Part shown: positions 9,387-19,985 of the stretch, in pieces
How the letters are laid out: each line of letters begins with the position of its first letter
Numbering within the stretch: position 1 is the stretch's first letter
Source: Flavobacterium pisciphilum
Lineage (GTDB): Bacteria > Bacteroidota > Bacteroidia > Flavobacteriales > Flavobacteriaceae
Assembly (NCBI RefSeq): GCF_020905345.1
Contig: NZ_JAJJMO010000001.1
Span: 744,001-808,000 of the forward strand
Length of the DNA: 64,000 nucleotides
Direction: 5' to 3'
The notes under the pieces: model-generated
Databases searched by the model: none
What the model saw: only the letters and a program-made list of their open reading frames with translations
What the model was told of the DNA's origin: nothing
Translations under genes and position numbers: made by a program

Positions 9387-11960
9387 TTAGATATCTAACT
9401 CAAATAAATTTTCTTCATTGATTGATTCCTGCTCAGTCAGAAACAATATTTCTAATGCTAAACTACTTATGGTAGGTTTGTTAAAGAAAGATTTAAAGTC
9501 CATTTTTATACCAAATTCATTACTGATTCTATTAAAAACCTTCATTACTAGAAGGCTATTACCTCCCAGCGCAAAAAAATCATCATGAATTCCTATTTTT
9601 TCTTTACTTAAAATCTCTTTCCAGATTTCGATTAGTTTTTCTTCTACTTCGTTACTAGGAGCAACATATTCATTTCTTATTAGATCACTTTCCTGAACAA
9701 TTGGCAGTGCATGTTTGTCTATTTTACCATTTCTTGTTAATGGAAAACTCTTCATCTGAATATAAGCTGATGGAAGCATATACTCTGGTAATGACTTCAA
9801 TAATTCATTCTCTATAATCGAAGAGTCTATTTCATGATCAGACACATAATACAATACAATAATTTGTTTATCAGTATGTGCTATCGCTTTTGCATTTTTT
9901 ATTTGTTCAAGATCTGTTGCAATATTTTCTATGGCATCTAATTCTATCCTGTACCCTAAAATTTTTACCTGATTGTCATTTCTTCCCAAAAATTCCATTG
10001 TTCCATCAGGCATGAACCTACCTAAATCGCCAGTTTTATAAATTCTTTTGGCTGCAGTTATGCCTTCTATCGGCCCCTTTAAAAATGCTTCTTCAGTTCT
10101 TTTAGCATCATTAAAATAACCACGCCCTACACAAGGTCCTGCCAGTAAAATTTCGCCTTTAACTCCTATAGGCAACCTTTGTTTATTTTGACCAACAATA
10201 TGAACCTCGCAATTTTGAATAGGATCTTTCAATACAGGAACAGAAAATTTATCTGGAACATCTTTCATAAAATAATGAGAGATATCATCTGAAACTTCTG
10301 TTGCTCCATATGTATTTATTATGGGTACTTCCGGATACAAATCAAGCCACCTTTTGACCATTGCTTTGGTAAGTGTTTCTGCGTTGAGTATTATAGTATC
10401 TAAAGACAGCTTTTTTTCATTATTACTACTCTCCATGTCATTGAGCATTTCCAATAAATAAGATGGCACAAGTTCCAGCAATGTAACTTCGTCCTCTATA
10501 AGCTTTGATACAAATAGGTTTACATCAATAATTACTTCTTCGTTGTAAATAACGCTTGTTGCACCTGCAACAAGAGGGGCAAAAAACTGCCAAACTGATA
10601 TATCAAAAGTGTGTGGTGCATTTTGAGCTACAATACTATTGCTATGTATAGACATTTCTGCAATTTTGGCTCCTATATGATTTAGCATACCAAAATGCTC
10701 AATCATTGCTCCTTTAGGCTTACCGGTTGAACCGCTGGTATAAATTACATAAGCTAAATCTTCAAAACCTATATTTATTGAAAGATTGGCATCAGATAGT
10801 TGACTTACTTCTGAATTTATGGTATTGAGATCTATTACTGCTATTGTAATCTCCAATCTCGATAACTGATCTAACACTGCCAGATCATCTGTTATAATAG
10901 CTTTTAGATTGGAATTCTGAATAATATGCAATAATGCTTCATCTGAAAGGTTTGTTGCAACCGGTACATAAGCACTTCCTGCTTTCCAGACTGACAAAAT
11001 CCCTTTTACCATGTTTATTGATCTGAACGACATAATGCCGAATAAATCGTCTGTATTAGCTTCGAAAACGTCCTGAAGATATCTTGATAACTGATTGGTT
11101 TGTTTCGATAACTGCTGATAGGTTATTGATTCAGAATCATGAATTATAGCAACTTTTTCTTTTTGTACCTCACATTGTTCGTTGATCAAATCAACAATAC
11201 TTTTGTCTAAAGAAAAATAAGATCTTGATTGGTTAATTTTTTCTAAAGTATTCTTTTCTAAAGCTCCTCTAAACTCTAAATTTTGCAAAGGACTATAGGT
11301 ATTATCCAGAATCTCATGAAATAATGTATTAAAGTTTTCACCAAATAACTTTAAGAGGTTTAAATCATAAATTTCTCCTTTTATGCTAATTTCCAGATAG
11401 GGTGATTCTTCTTCAAATTCAAAATCAAAAAGTGTTTTAACAATAGTATTCAGCTCGTTATTTTTACCATTTAGGATTAGCCCAAAAGGTTCATTCTTTA
11501 AAAGACTTTCAAAACTCAAAAAGGAATCTTTAAACATATCCAAATCAAAAGCATACTCAATCGCTTTTAAAAGTGCTTCTTTGTGAGCACTAAAAATAAT
11601 TTTAAAGGTCTGTTCCAGATTTGTGTCGGGCTGCAGTACAAAAAGGCTTTTACTGTCTTTTAAATTCTCAAATTGGTTTACTGGAGATAAAAAACAAAAA
11701 CTTTCCTCATATCTTGACAATAATGCACTTAATGCAGTATAATAAAAATTATAACGTAAGACATCTGAGCCGTTACAAAGTGTATCTGCTTTTTTGATGT
11801 CTTCTTTATCTAAAGCTATTTTTAGTTTTGTTATAGAATTTTCATTTTTCAGATGTGTTCCTCCAAAAAATAAAGCTGAGTTTGGCTGTATATTTTCAGA
11901 TATGAAGTTTTGCCAAAATTCTTCTGTTCTTGCCTTTTTAAGAATGATTTCTTTTTCCAT
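9387..11960 (-). CDS. NRPS D: half C domain-A-T, diaminobutyrate-like code
   Basis: Single-module synthetase of 857 residues. Residues 1-240 resemble only the C-terminal half of a condensation domain and contain no HHxxxDG. An adenylation domain follows (YTSGSTGKPKG near 410) and a carrier protein (LGGNS near 795). The hand-read code DIWEINTDD(K) resembles the 2,4-diaminobutyrate code DIWELTADDK known from pyoverdine-type synthetases. The class III aminotransferase gene ends 2 bp upstream, so substrate supply and activation are probably coupled. The protein ends in an acidic tail (TEQESINEENLFELDI) and the next protein starts with a TubC-like docking domain. With no catalytic C domain of its own, it must take its condensation activity from the D-accepting C domain at the end of NRPS C. 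NRPS identity is firm; the residue is inferred. Confidence 0.93.
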   Translation of the reverse strand: MEKEIILKKARTEEFWQNFISENIQPNSALFFGGTHLKNENSITKLKIALDKEDIKKADTLCNGSDVLRYNFYYTALSALLSRYEESFCFLSPVNQFENLKDSKSLFVLQPDTNLEQTFKIIFSAHKEALLKAIEYAFDLDMFKDSFLSFESLLKNEPFGLILNGKNNELNTIVKTLFDFEFEEESPYLEISIKGEIYDLNLLKLFGENFNTLFHEILDNTYSPLQNLEFRGALEKNTLEKINQSRSYFSLDKSIVDLINEQCEVQKEKVAIIHDSESITYQQLSKQTNQLSRYLQDVFEANTDDLFGIMSFRSINMVKGILSVWKAGSAYVPVATNLSDEALLHIIQNSNLKAIITDDLAVLDQLSRLEITIAVIDLNTINSEVSQLSDANLSINIGFEDLAYVIYTSGSTGKPKGAMIEHFGMLNHIGAKIAEMSIHSNSIVAQNAPHTFDISVWQFFAPLVAGATSVIYNEEVIIDVNLFVSKLIEDEVTLLELVPSYLLEMLNDMESSNNEKKLSLDTIILNAETLTKAMVKRWLDLYPEVPIINTYGATEVSDDISHYFMKDVPDKFSVPVLKDPIQNCEVHIVGQNKQRLPIGVKGEILLAGPCVGRGYFNDAKRTEEAFLKGPIEGITAAKRIYKTGDLGRFMPDGTMEFLGRNDNQVKILGYRIELDAIENIATDLEQIKNAKAIAHTDKQIIVLYYVSDHEIDSSIIENELLKSLPEYMLPSAYIQMKSFPLTRNGKIDKHALPIVQESDLIRNEYVAPSNEVEEKLIEIWKEILSKEKIGIHDDFFALGGNSLLVMKVFNRISNEFGIKMDFKSFFNKPTISSLALEILFLTEQESINEENLFELDI

Positions 11961-11962
11961 GA

Positions 11963-13321
11963 TTATACGGTCTCTCTTTTAAGTTCTACTGAAACCGCCT
12001 CTAAAGACAGTCTGATGGCTGTTACAATTTCGTCCAGCTGTTCTTCATTTACGATAAGCGGAGGGGTAAGTAAAATATGATCCCCTGAAACTCCATCTAC
12101 AGAACCTTTTCCGGGATAAAGAACTACGCCGTTTTCGATAGATTTTTCTCCAATTCTTTTAGAAATATTCAGAGCAGGAGAAAACGGCTGTTTGGTAATT
12201 TTATCCTGAACAAGTTCTATCCCACATTGCAACCCAACGCCACGTACATCTCCTACAATATCAAATTCGTATAAAGACTCTAATTTTTTAAGAAAAAGCG
12301 CTCCCATGTTTTTTGAGTTTTCCAATAAGCGTTCTCTTTCCAGTATATCCAGTGCTATATTCCCAGCTGCAGCGCCAACAGGATTACAGGCAAAAGTATG
12401 GCCTCCTAAAAATGCTGTTTTTGTTTCTACAAAAGGAGTGGTAACTTTTTCTGAAGCAAGTACGGCAGACAAAGGGAAATATCCTCCGCTGATTCCTTTT
12501 CCTGCTGCTATAATATCCGGAACAATACCATAATTGTTTATTCCGAAATTCTCTCCTGTTCTTCCAAATCCTGATAAGATTTCGTCTGAGATGAATAAAA
12601 TTCCATATTTATGACAAATATTGGCTACTCCAATAAAATAATCTTTTGGCGGAGGAACTGCTCCCATTGCTGCTGCGATTACAGGTTCTGCAATAAATGC
12701 AGCAATCGTTTCGGGTCCTGCCTCAACAATTGTAGTTTCAAGCTCTAAAAGAAGACTGTCAACATATTCTTTCTCATTAAGTTCACTTGGTCTCCTGTAA
12801 TTATATGCTGGAGATACATGTGGAAAATTATTCAGCCATTTGCTGTATAATTCCCTTCTTGCTTTCATACCACCTATATCCAGCATAAAAACTGAATTAC
12901 CGTGGTATGTATTCCATCTTGAAATAATTTTATATCGTTTAAAATCTCCTTTTAATTGGTGATACTGCAAAGCAAGTTTTACAGCATTTTCGACAGCTTC
13001 TGTACCGCTCATTACTGTCCAGGCTTTATTGTATCCTTTTGGTGCAAAATCTACAAGTCTTTGTAGATAGTTTTCTACGATTTCAGAATTAAAAGCATGA
13101 GTTGGTAATACCGAGATTTTAGAAATCTGTTCACTAATAGCTTCTACTACTTCTGATCGGCCATGACCAATATTAGAAACTGATGACGAACCTGATGACC
13201 CATCTAAATATCTTTTCCCATTTACATCAAAAAGATAAATTCCTTTTCCATATTGAATTTTTGGGTAATTTTTGTTCATATCAGGGCAAACTGCCATAGA
13301 TTGAATTAATGGTTGAATCAT
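11963..13321 (-). CDS. PLP-dependent class III aminotransferase in the NRPS operon
   Basis: 452-residue fold-type I aminotransferase of class III (omega-aminotransferases). Visible hallmarks are SGTEAVENAVKLA (105-117), the acidic pair in FISDEILSGFGRTG (246-247) and the PLP-binding lysine K275 in AAGKGISGG. It sits between NRPS C and NRPS D, 71 bp after the former and 2 bp before the latter, so it is co-transcribed. Class III enzymes amino-transfer to terminal aldehydes or ketones. Because the next adenylation domain has a diaminobutyrate-like code, the most economical role is making 2,4-diaminobutyrate from aspartate semialdehyde. This is inference: the sequence could equally fit a beta-amino-acid or other omega-aminotransferase, or one acting on a carrier-bound intermediate. 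Confidence 0.9.
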   Translation of the reverse strand: MIQPLIQSMAVCPDMNKNYPKIQYGKGIYLFDVNGKRYLDGSSGSSSVSNIGHGRSEVVEAISEQISKISVLPTHAFNSEIVENYLQRLVDFAPKGYNKAWTVMSGTEAVENAVKLALQYHQLKGDFKRYKIISRWNTYHGNSVFMLDIGGMKARRELYSKWLNNFPHVSPAYNYRRPSELNEKEYVDSLLLELETTIVEAGPETIAAFIAEPVIAAAMGAVPPPKDYFIGVANICHKYGILFISDEILSGFGRTGENFGINNYGIVPDIIAAGKGISGGYFPLSAVLASEKVTTPFVETKTAFLGGHTFACNPVGAAAGNIALDILERERLLENSKNMGALFLKKLESLYEFDIVGDVRGVGLQCGIELVQDKITKQPFSPALNISKRIGEKSIENGVVLYPGKGSVDGVSGDHILLTPPLIVNEEQLDEIVTAIRLSLEAVSVELKRETV

Positions 13322-13392
13322 AATTACTGTTTTTTGGTTTGGTTTATAATATGTTGCCTTTTACTACTTCGAAATGGTGAAAACAATTCTTT

Positions 13393-16300
13393 TTAAAAGT
13401 TCTCCTGATATACATCAGAAGTATTTTGCTCAACGCTTGCCTGATGATCAGCATCGAGACTAAGATCCCGAAGTTTTGTTAAAGCAAAAGAATCAAGATA
13501 ATCGGTCAATTGCTGCGCTAAAGCCAAGAGCCTTTCTGTAAAAAGTACAATGTGAACTGTATCAAACAATACACTATTGTAAAACAAATGACCTTTTATC
13601 TCTTGATTATGTTCATAAAACTTCAATACAAAATCTTCCGTATTGTGATGGTCTTCTTCTAAAATATTTTTTGTCTGATGATATTGAACTAAAATGTTAT
13701 ACAATCCTGAATCAGATGAATTTTGTTGGTTTACTATTTGTTCAATCTTCCTTGCGGCAAGGGCATTCTTTTTTCCCTTAAGGTTATTCTCTTTTATATT
13801 CTGGTAAAAATCTTTTAAAGAAGAATCACTTTCTACAGCTATAACCAAAGGCAAAATTTCTTCTGGAATTTCTCTTTCAGGAAAAAAAGACGTTCCTATT
13901 ATTATCCTTTGTTCACCAGTGTATTTATTAATTATCAGGTTTACCAGAAATAATAAAGTGGTATACAAGTCACCATTATTAACTGTTGCTATTTTCTCTA
14001 AACCAGCTTTCAGTTTTGTATCGATTACAAAAGGAAGACTGCCTATTGTGAATCCTGCAGTTTTTTGTTTAGACTTTTCAAATGGAAATTTTACTTTCGG
14101 TATTTCATCTTTAAACAATTCTTTCCAGTAAACTTCATGCAATAATTTTTGATGCTCACCTTCGGTTAAATATTCTGTCTCACCTAAAGTTAAATCTTCA
14201 ATTAAAGCAAACTGCGATGCTACTTTTAAAAAGTGATTTGAAATATTTTTAATTTCCTTATTATCAAATAATTCTGAATTGTATTTGAAAGCGATTTTTA
14301 AAGAAGAAGCTAAAGGCGTTACAATTACATTAAAATCATAATTTGTCTGCTCAAAAGCACTTATATCTTCAACAATTATATCAGAATTAAAATTACTTTC
14401 TGTACTTATATTTTCGGCTTCACTTACAATGTAGTTTTCGAATACGAGTATACTCTGAATCAATTCTGTTCCTAAAACACTTTGAGCCTGAACTTCAGCT
14501 AAGCTGCTATAATGGTGTGTACTGCTTTCTAAAGCTTCTGTATGTAGTCTTTTTAAGAATGATTTCGGAGAATCTTCCTTTGCATATCGGATTCTTACTG
14601 GTATGGTATTGGTAAACAATCCAATCATATTTTCGACTCCAGGCAATTCACCCGGACGTCCTGAAACTACTGCTCCAAAAACGATATCTGTAGTGTCATT
14701 GTATTTCGAAAGCAAATACCCCCAGATACCCTGCATTACTATATTTTGAGTGACTCCTAATTCCTGAGACATCTTTTTTATGTCCTGATATAAGCTTCCT
14801 TCAATGTGCACTATCTCATGTCCTTTTTCTGCTTCTAAAATCTTTTTATTTTCCTTAAATGGTAAAATTGTTGCAGAATTTGATCCTTTAAGATAATTTT
14901 TCCAATACGTTAATGACGCTTCTTTATCTACTTTAAAAAGCCATTTAATATAGTCTGAATATTTTGCAGGAACAGGAAGATCTATTTCCTGATTTGTTGT
15001 TATAGCATTTAAAATTGCATTAAATTCATTAATCAAAATACTAACACACCAGCCATCCATTAAAATATGGTGATGGCTCCAGATAAAAGCATATTTATTT
15101 TCTTCGGTTTCAACAACCGTTAATCGCATTAAAGATGGTTCTTCAAAATCAAATCCTTTTAATCTGTCCTGTTCTTTTATATTTTCTAAATAAACTTCTG
15201 AAACAAGATCGGTCTTATTTCTTTTTTCAAATGAAAAGTGTCCTTCTACTTTTTTGTAAACAATCTGTAAAGGTGTATCTCCTAATGTATTTGTAAATGA
15301 AGTTCTCAAGATCGAATATCTAGATACTAATTCATTATATGCTTTTTTAATTGCATCTAAAGACAGATTGTTTGTTTGAATAAGATATGTAGTCTGCTCA
15401 AAATACATGGGACTTGAATGATCAACAAGCCAATGAAAATACAATCCCTGCTGCAAAGGAGATAATTCGTAAATATCTTCTATGTTGTTGGTTTTATTCC
15501 ATTTTGATAATGCGTTAAATGAGAGATTTTTATATGTCAGATCCGATGGAGTTAAATAATTTTCTTTTATTTCTGAGACTGTTTCAATTAAATTCTGTAG
15601 GTGATTTTCATAAGATAAAACCAGTTTGTTAATTGTTTCTTCATGAAACTGTTTACCTGAATAACCAAAAGATAGTTTTAACTGACCTGAAACCATCATT
15701 CCTACTATATCCAGCAGAACTTCGCTTTTATTATTTTCATTACTTACGGATGACCCTGCATTTTCTGATGAAAATTCGAATAATCCTTCTTTCTGACTAG
15801 CACTAATACTGTTATCAAAATCACCCAAATAATTAAATTGGATATTTGGTAATACTGGATTTGTAAATGCTTTTTCCAGATAATTCAAGATACCATACCC
15901 TATTCCTTTGTTTGGTATTTTACGCAAAGCATCTTTAACTGAAATCAATTCTTGACCGACTGATTTTGAAATATCTAAAACAAACGGGTAAATACTGGTA
16001 AACCATCCTACTGTTCTTCCGACATCTACACCTTCATGTATTTCTTCCCTGCCGTGCCCTTCCATTTTTAAAACACTTTTCTCAATTCCAAAAACATCTT
16101 TCATTGCAAGTCCTAAGCCAGTTAACAGGATATCGTTGATTTCTGTATTGTAAACGCTGTTTACCTGAGTCTGTAGTTTTTTTGTTAACGTTGAACTAAG
16201 TATAAATGAAGCCGAAGTATCTTTTTTTGAAAACCGATCAATACTATTATTATCTGTTGGTAATTCAGGTACTATTTCTTTGTTTATTGCTTCCCAGTAT

Positions 16301-19300
16301 GCTCTTTGAGATTGTATTTCATGACTTTGAGCATAGGTTTGTAAAAGTGCCGACCAGCGCTGAAACGAATCTGTTTTAAGCGGTAATTCCTGGCGATTAT
16401 CGGATTGTAGAGATAGGTATAAGTGAGATAAATCTTCTAATACTATACGCCAAGAAACACCATCAATTACCAAATGATGAGCTATAAGTGCCAAACGATC
16501 ACCATCTGACATACGAAAATGACCTATATGAAACAGTATGCCTGAACTTATATCAAAACCGCCCTGCAGCTCTTCGCCTTTGCGCTGCAAAAGCTCTTGT
16601 TGGTTGAGCTCGTTTTGCAAATCATAAAAACTAATCTTAAAATGCTTACCCGAAGTATCCTGATTGTACTGAACCCAAGAGTTATTTTCGTAATAATAAG
16701 CCATTCTCAATGCATCATGATGAGAGACTAATGCTGAAATAGATTGTTCCAGAATAGAAGGATCTATCCTTTTACTGCTTTTTAGTAATACTGACTGATT
16801 GTAATGATTTTTATTGCTGATATACTCACTTTCAAAAAATTCATGTTGTACAGGTGTTAGTGCAACCTGTCCTTTTATCTCAAGCTGATCTGTAATAGTT
16901 GTAACTGACGCTACCAAACCGGCTAAGTTTTCAATAATTGGGTTTCTTAAAATCTGTTCTACCTTTAAGGCATAACCACGTTGCTTTAATCTGGAAACGA
17001 CCTGAATAGATTTTATAGAATCACCTCCTAAATTAAAAAAGTTGTCTTTTATCCCAATTTGATCGTGTTTTAACACTTCTGACCAGACTTCTACAAGAAG
17101 TTTTTCTTCTTTTGATCTTGGAGCTACATATTCAGTCTTGATTAAATCTTTTCCTTCAATATCTGCCAGTGCTTTTTTATCTACTTTTCCATTAGATGTC
17201 AATGGTATAACATCCAACTGTACATAATATACAGGAACCATATATTCTGGCAAAACCTGACTTAGGTTATTCTGCAAGATTTTTTTATCTATAATGCTTT
17301 CAGCAACATAATAAGCAACGAGATATTTTGCCTCATCTCTTTCTCTTACTATTACTACAGACTGACTAATTGATTCCTGTCTAGCTATTAGCTGCTCGAT
17401 TTCGCCAAGCTCTATACGATATCCTTTAATTTTTACCTGATCGTCTATTCTTCCAAAATATTCTATAGTACCATCTGGCAGCCAGCAAGCCAAATCACCC
17501 GATTTATATACTTTTTCGTCTTCTAAAAACGGACTGTTTATAATTTTTTCTTTTGTTAAATCATTTCTGTTCAAATACCCATTGGTTAAACCTTTTCCTG
17601 CAATATAAATTTCTCCTTTTACACCTATAGGACAAAGCAATTGAGATTTGTCAACAATATAAATAGTTGTATTAGCAATTGGTTTTCCTATTAAGATAGT
17701 GCCATCTGTTAAATTTATTTCTTTTACAATGCAGCCTACAGTAGTTTCTGTTGGTCCATATTCATTGTAAATTCGGATATCATTATGAATAGTTTTAAGA
17801 ATTTCAATATGATGCTTTAACAACTGCTCACCTCCACAAATAACATTTCTGATAGTTGTATTTTTTATCTCTAATTCCTTTAAAAGCGCAATATGAGAAG
17901 GAGTCAGCTTTAAAGTATCAATTTCCGCATTATGGAAAGCTTCGTATAATAATGTACTGATATTGGCTTCAAAATCTCCTAACCATAATTTTTTTCCTCT
18001 AGATAAACTTGTAAATATCGCCGTTACAGATAAATCAAAAGAAATAGAAGTAATAAGTCCCCAGTTTCCATGATCCGGATTTTCAAAATAATAGCTGTTT
18101 GACCATTGAATATAATTCAATAAACTTGAATGGGTTATGGTACATCCTTTTGGATTTCCTGTTGATCCTGATGTATAAATACAATAAACCAAATCTTGCG
18201 AATCAATACTAACCTGATAATTTTTTCTTTGAATACTAAAAATCTCTGCACTATTAGGGTCAACTAAATTAGTCTTCGTAAAACCTGACGCAATGCTATT
18301 TTCAAGATCACAGATTAAAACCTTACAATGAGATTCCTCAATTATATATTCAATTCTTTCTTTAGGATATTTACTGTCAATAGGAATATAATAAGCTCCT
18401 GCTTTTATAATTCCTAAAATGCTAATAATAAACCATGACGTACCATCTCCTACCACGCAAACGGCATCTCCTTTTTTTATTCCATGTTCTTCAATCAGAT
18501 AGTTTTTAAATTGATCTGATTTTGTTTCTAATTCATGATAACTGATTTTAAAATCAGCTGTAAATAATGCTGTTTGTTCCGGAAAAGCTTTACACTGTTC
18601 CTCAATTAATTCTATAATTGAGTTATAATTCGTAAAATCTTTTTTGGTATCATTAGAGTCTGCAAGGATATTTTTCTCCAGTTCGCTTAATTCAAATGTT
18701 TTTGTATGAAGTAAATCGCTGTAATTTTTGGAAATTTGATCTGAAATTACATCAATGGCCAATTCGTTTAAACAATTCCCATTATAATATAATTCAACAA
18801 AAACCTCATTTCCTGTATCTGTACAGCTTATTTTTAGATCAAACTTATCTTGTACCGAAAACGAATCAACAATTTCAAAAGTTTTTAGATATTCCTTACT
18901 AATATCATTCAAATCTGTAAACTCAAAACTATAATTCAAGTATCTATCCTCTGCAGATTGTACTGTTTCTTTTCTGTTTAATGTGAAAAAATCTGCCCAC
19001 TCTGCCGAAAGTTCTATTTGGGATTCAATTTCTTTTACTGCTTGTGCAATGATAACTTCGTTTTGTTTTTCTATAACAAGTGGAATCGTTTTAGATACGA
19101 GCCCTAAAGTACCTTCAAGTTCATCGTATTCTCTTTTAAAATCAGACAGACCAATGCTTATTTCATTTTCTGAAAATGATTGTAGATAGTGAACAAAATT
19201 TAATAACAGAACTGTTTTGATTGTGCAGTTATGAAGGCTGCAAAACTCTTTCACCTTTAAGTAACTCTCGCCTGTAATTTGGGTTAAATGTTTCTTTTTA

Positions 19301-19935
19301 GGATTGAATAATGTCGTTTTACTAGAAAAAGGAATTAAAGATTCTCCTGTTTGATAATTATAGTTTTTCCAGAAAACGATAGCTTCACGCTCTGGTTTGC
19401 TAATCATTTCGTTTTGCCATGCACTATAATTAACATAATCAATTTTTTCATTCTCTTCAGTTACGGAATCATTACTTTTTTCGATAATTCTTCCTATCTC
19501 ATTACATAAATAAAAACAGCTGTAGGCATCTCCAAAAAACGAATAAAGCCTTATGCCTAAATACTTTAAATTCCCTGATTGCTTTGCAAAACAAAAACGG
19601 ATAGGGTTATCTTTTACAGGATCGTAAACAGCATTTAAAGCATTTGAAACCTCATCTAAATTATGATGCAGTTCTATTTCACTCCAATCAATTTCGTTAC
19701 TGTCTGATTCGATCTGAAAAGGATAATAAAAATTAGTATCCTTTACCAAACGGTAGCTTAAAATAGTATTATTAGAAATCACTGTGCGTATTGCTTTTTG
19801 CAAAGAGCTTACAGACAAATCTATTTTAACTTCTAGTATCAATTGATTGTAATAACGTCCTGTATTATCCTTAGCGACGCTCCACAAGTTTTTTTGATTT
19901 TCAGATAATTCGTAACCTTCTATAGGGTTAATCAT
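13393..19935 (-). CDS. NRPS C: degenerate C-A-T-E-C(D-accepting)-half C, Asn-type module
   Basis: 2180-residue synthetase. Residues 1-430 form a full-length C-like domain whose catalytic motif is lost: HHxxxDG is replaced by a segment reading FFGDAYS near 128. Then come A (YTSGSTGNPKG near 590), T (LGGDS near 968), E (HHLVIDG near 1155) and a C domain with an intact HHHILMDGWC motif near 1622 and the opening YELSPLQQGLYFH typical of D-accepting domains. The last 260 residues are a second, C-terminal-half C fragment with no A domain after it. The A code DLTKIGEVG(K) is one change from Asn (DLTKLGEVGK). The inactive first C domain next to a dioxygenase gene and an Asn/Asp-type A domain fits an 'interface' domain that recruits a beta-hydroxylase. 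Expected product residue: D-configured Asn, probably beta-hydroxylated. Confidence 0.93.
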   Translation of the reverse strand: MINPIEGYELSENQKNLWSVAKDNTGRYYNQLILEVKIDLSVSSLQKAIRTVISNNTILSYRLVKDTNFYYPFQIESDSNEIDWSEIELHHNLDEVSNALNAVYDPVKDNPIRFCFAKQSGNLKYLGIRLYSFFGDAYSCFYLCNEIGRIIEKSNDSVTEENEKIDYVNYSAWQNEMISKPEREAIVFWKNYNYQTGESLIPFSSKTTLFNPKKKHLTQITGESYLKVKEFCSLHNCTIKTVLLLNFVHYLQSFSENEISIGLSDFKREYDELEGTLGLVSKTIPLVIEKQNEVIIAQAVKEIESQIELSAEWADFFTLNRKETVQSAEDRYLNYSFEFTDLNDISKEYLKTFEIVDSFSVQDKFDLKISCTDTGNEVFVELYYNGNCLNELAIDVISDQISKNYSDLLHTKTFELSELEKNILADSNDTKKDFTNYNSIIELIEEQCKAFPEQTALFTADFKISYHELETKSDQFKNYLIEEHGIKKGDAVCVVGDGTSWFIISILGIIKAGAYYIPIDSKYPKERIEYIIEESHCKVLICDLENSIASGFTKTNLVDPNSAEIFSIQRKNYQVSIDSQDLVYCIYTSGSTGNPKGCTITHSSLLNYIQWSNSYYFENPDHGNWGLITSISFDLSVTAIFTSLSRGKKLWLGDFEANISTLLYEAFHNAEIDTLKLTPSHIALLKELEIKNTTIRNVICGGEQLLKHHIEILKTIHNDIRIYNEYGPTETTVGCIVKEINLTDGTILIGKPIANTTIYIVDKSQLLCPIGVKGEIYIAGKGLTNGYLNRNDLTKEKIINSPFLEDEKVYKSGDLACWLPDGTIEYFGRIDDQVKIKGYRIELGEIEQLIARQESISQSVVIVRERDEAKYLVAYYVAESIIDKKILQNNLSQVLPEYMVPVYYVQLDVIPLTSNGKVDKKALADIEGKDLIKTEYVAPRSKEEKLLVEVWSEVLKHDQIGIKDNFFNLGGDSIKSIQVVSRLKQRGYALKVEQILRNPIIENLAGLVASVTTITDQLEIKGQVALTPVQHEFFESEYISNKNHYNQSVLLKSSKRIDPSILEQSISALVSHHDALRMAYYYENNSWVQYNQDTSGKHFKISFYDLQNELNQQELLQRKGEELQGGFDISSGILFHIGHFRMSDGDRLALIAHHLVIDGVSWRIVLEDLSHLYLSLQSDNRQELPLKTDSFQRWSALLQTYAQSHEIQSQRAYWEAINKEIVPELPTDNNSIDRFSKKDTSASFILSSTLTKKLQTQVNSVYNTEINDILLTGLGLAMKDVFGIEKSVLKMEGHGREEIHEGVDVGRTVGWFTSIYPFVLDISKSVGQELISVKDALRKIPNKGIGYGILNYLEKAFTNPVLPNIQFNYLGDFDNSISASQKEGLFEFSSENAGSSVSNENNKSEVLLDIVGMMVSGQLKLSFGYSGKQFHEETINKLVLSYENHLQNLIETVSEIKENYLTPSDLTYKNLSFNALSKWNKTNNIEDIYELSPLQQGLYFHWLVDHSSPMYFEQTTYLIQTNNLSLDAIKKAYNELVSRYSILRTSFTNTLGDTPLQIVYKKVEGHFSFEKRNKTDLVSEVYLENIKEQDRLKGFDFEEPSLMRLTVVETEENKYAFIWSHHHILMDGWCVSILINEFNAILNAITTNQEIDLPVPAKYSDYIKWLFKVDKEASLTYWKNYLKGSNSATILPFKENKKILEAEKGHEIVHIEGSLYQDIKKMSQELGVTQNIVMQGIWGYLLSKYNDTTDIVFGAVVSGRPGELPGVENMIGLFTNTIPVRIRYAKEDSPKSFLKRLHTEALESSTHHYSSLAEVQAQSVLGTELIQSILVFENYIVSEAENISTESNFNSDIIVEDISAFEQTNYDFNVIVTPLASSLKIAFKYNSELFDNKEIKNISNHFLKVASQFALIEDLTLGETEYLTEGEHQKLLHEVYWKELFKDEIPKVKFPFEKSKQKTAGFTIGSLPFVIDTKLKAGLEKIATVNNGDLYTTLLFLVNLIINKYTGEQRIIIGTSFFPEREIPEEILPLVIAVESDSSLKDFYQNIKENNLKGKKNALAARKIEQIVNQQNSSDSGLYNILVQYHQTKNILEEDHHNTEDFVLKFYEHNQEIKGHLFYNSVLFDTVHIVLFTERLLALAQQLTDYLDSFALTKLRDLSLDADHQASVEQNTSDVYQENF

Positions 19936-19985
19936 ACTACTGCTGTTTTACTTATTACTGTTTTATTTTTTTCGAAAAAAATCTC

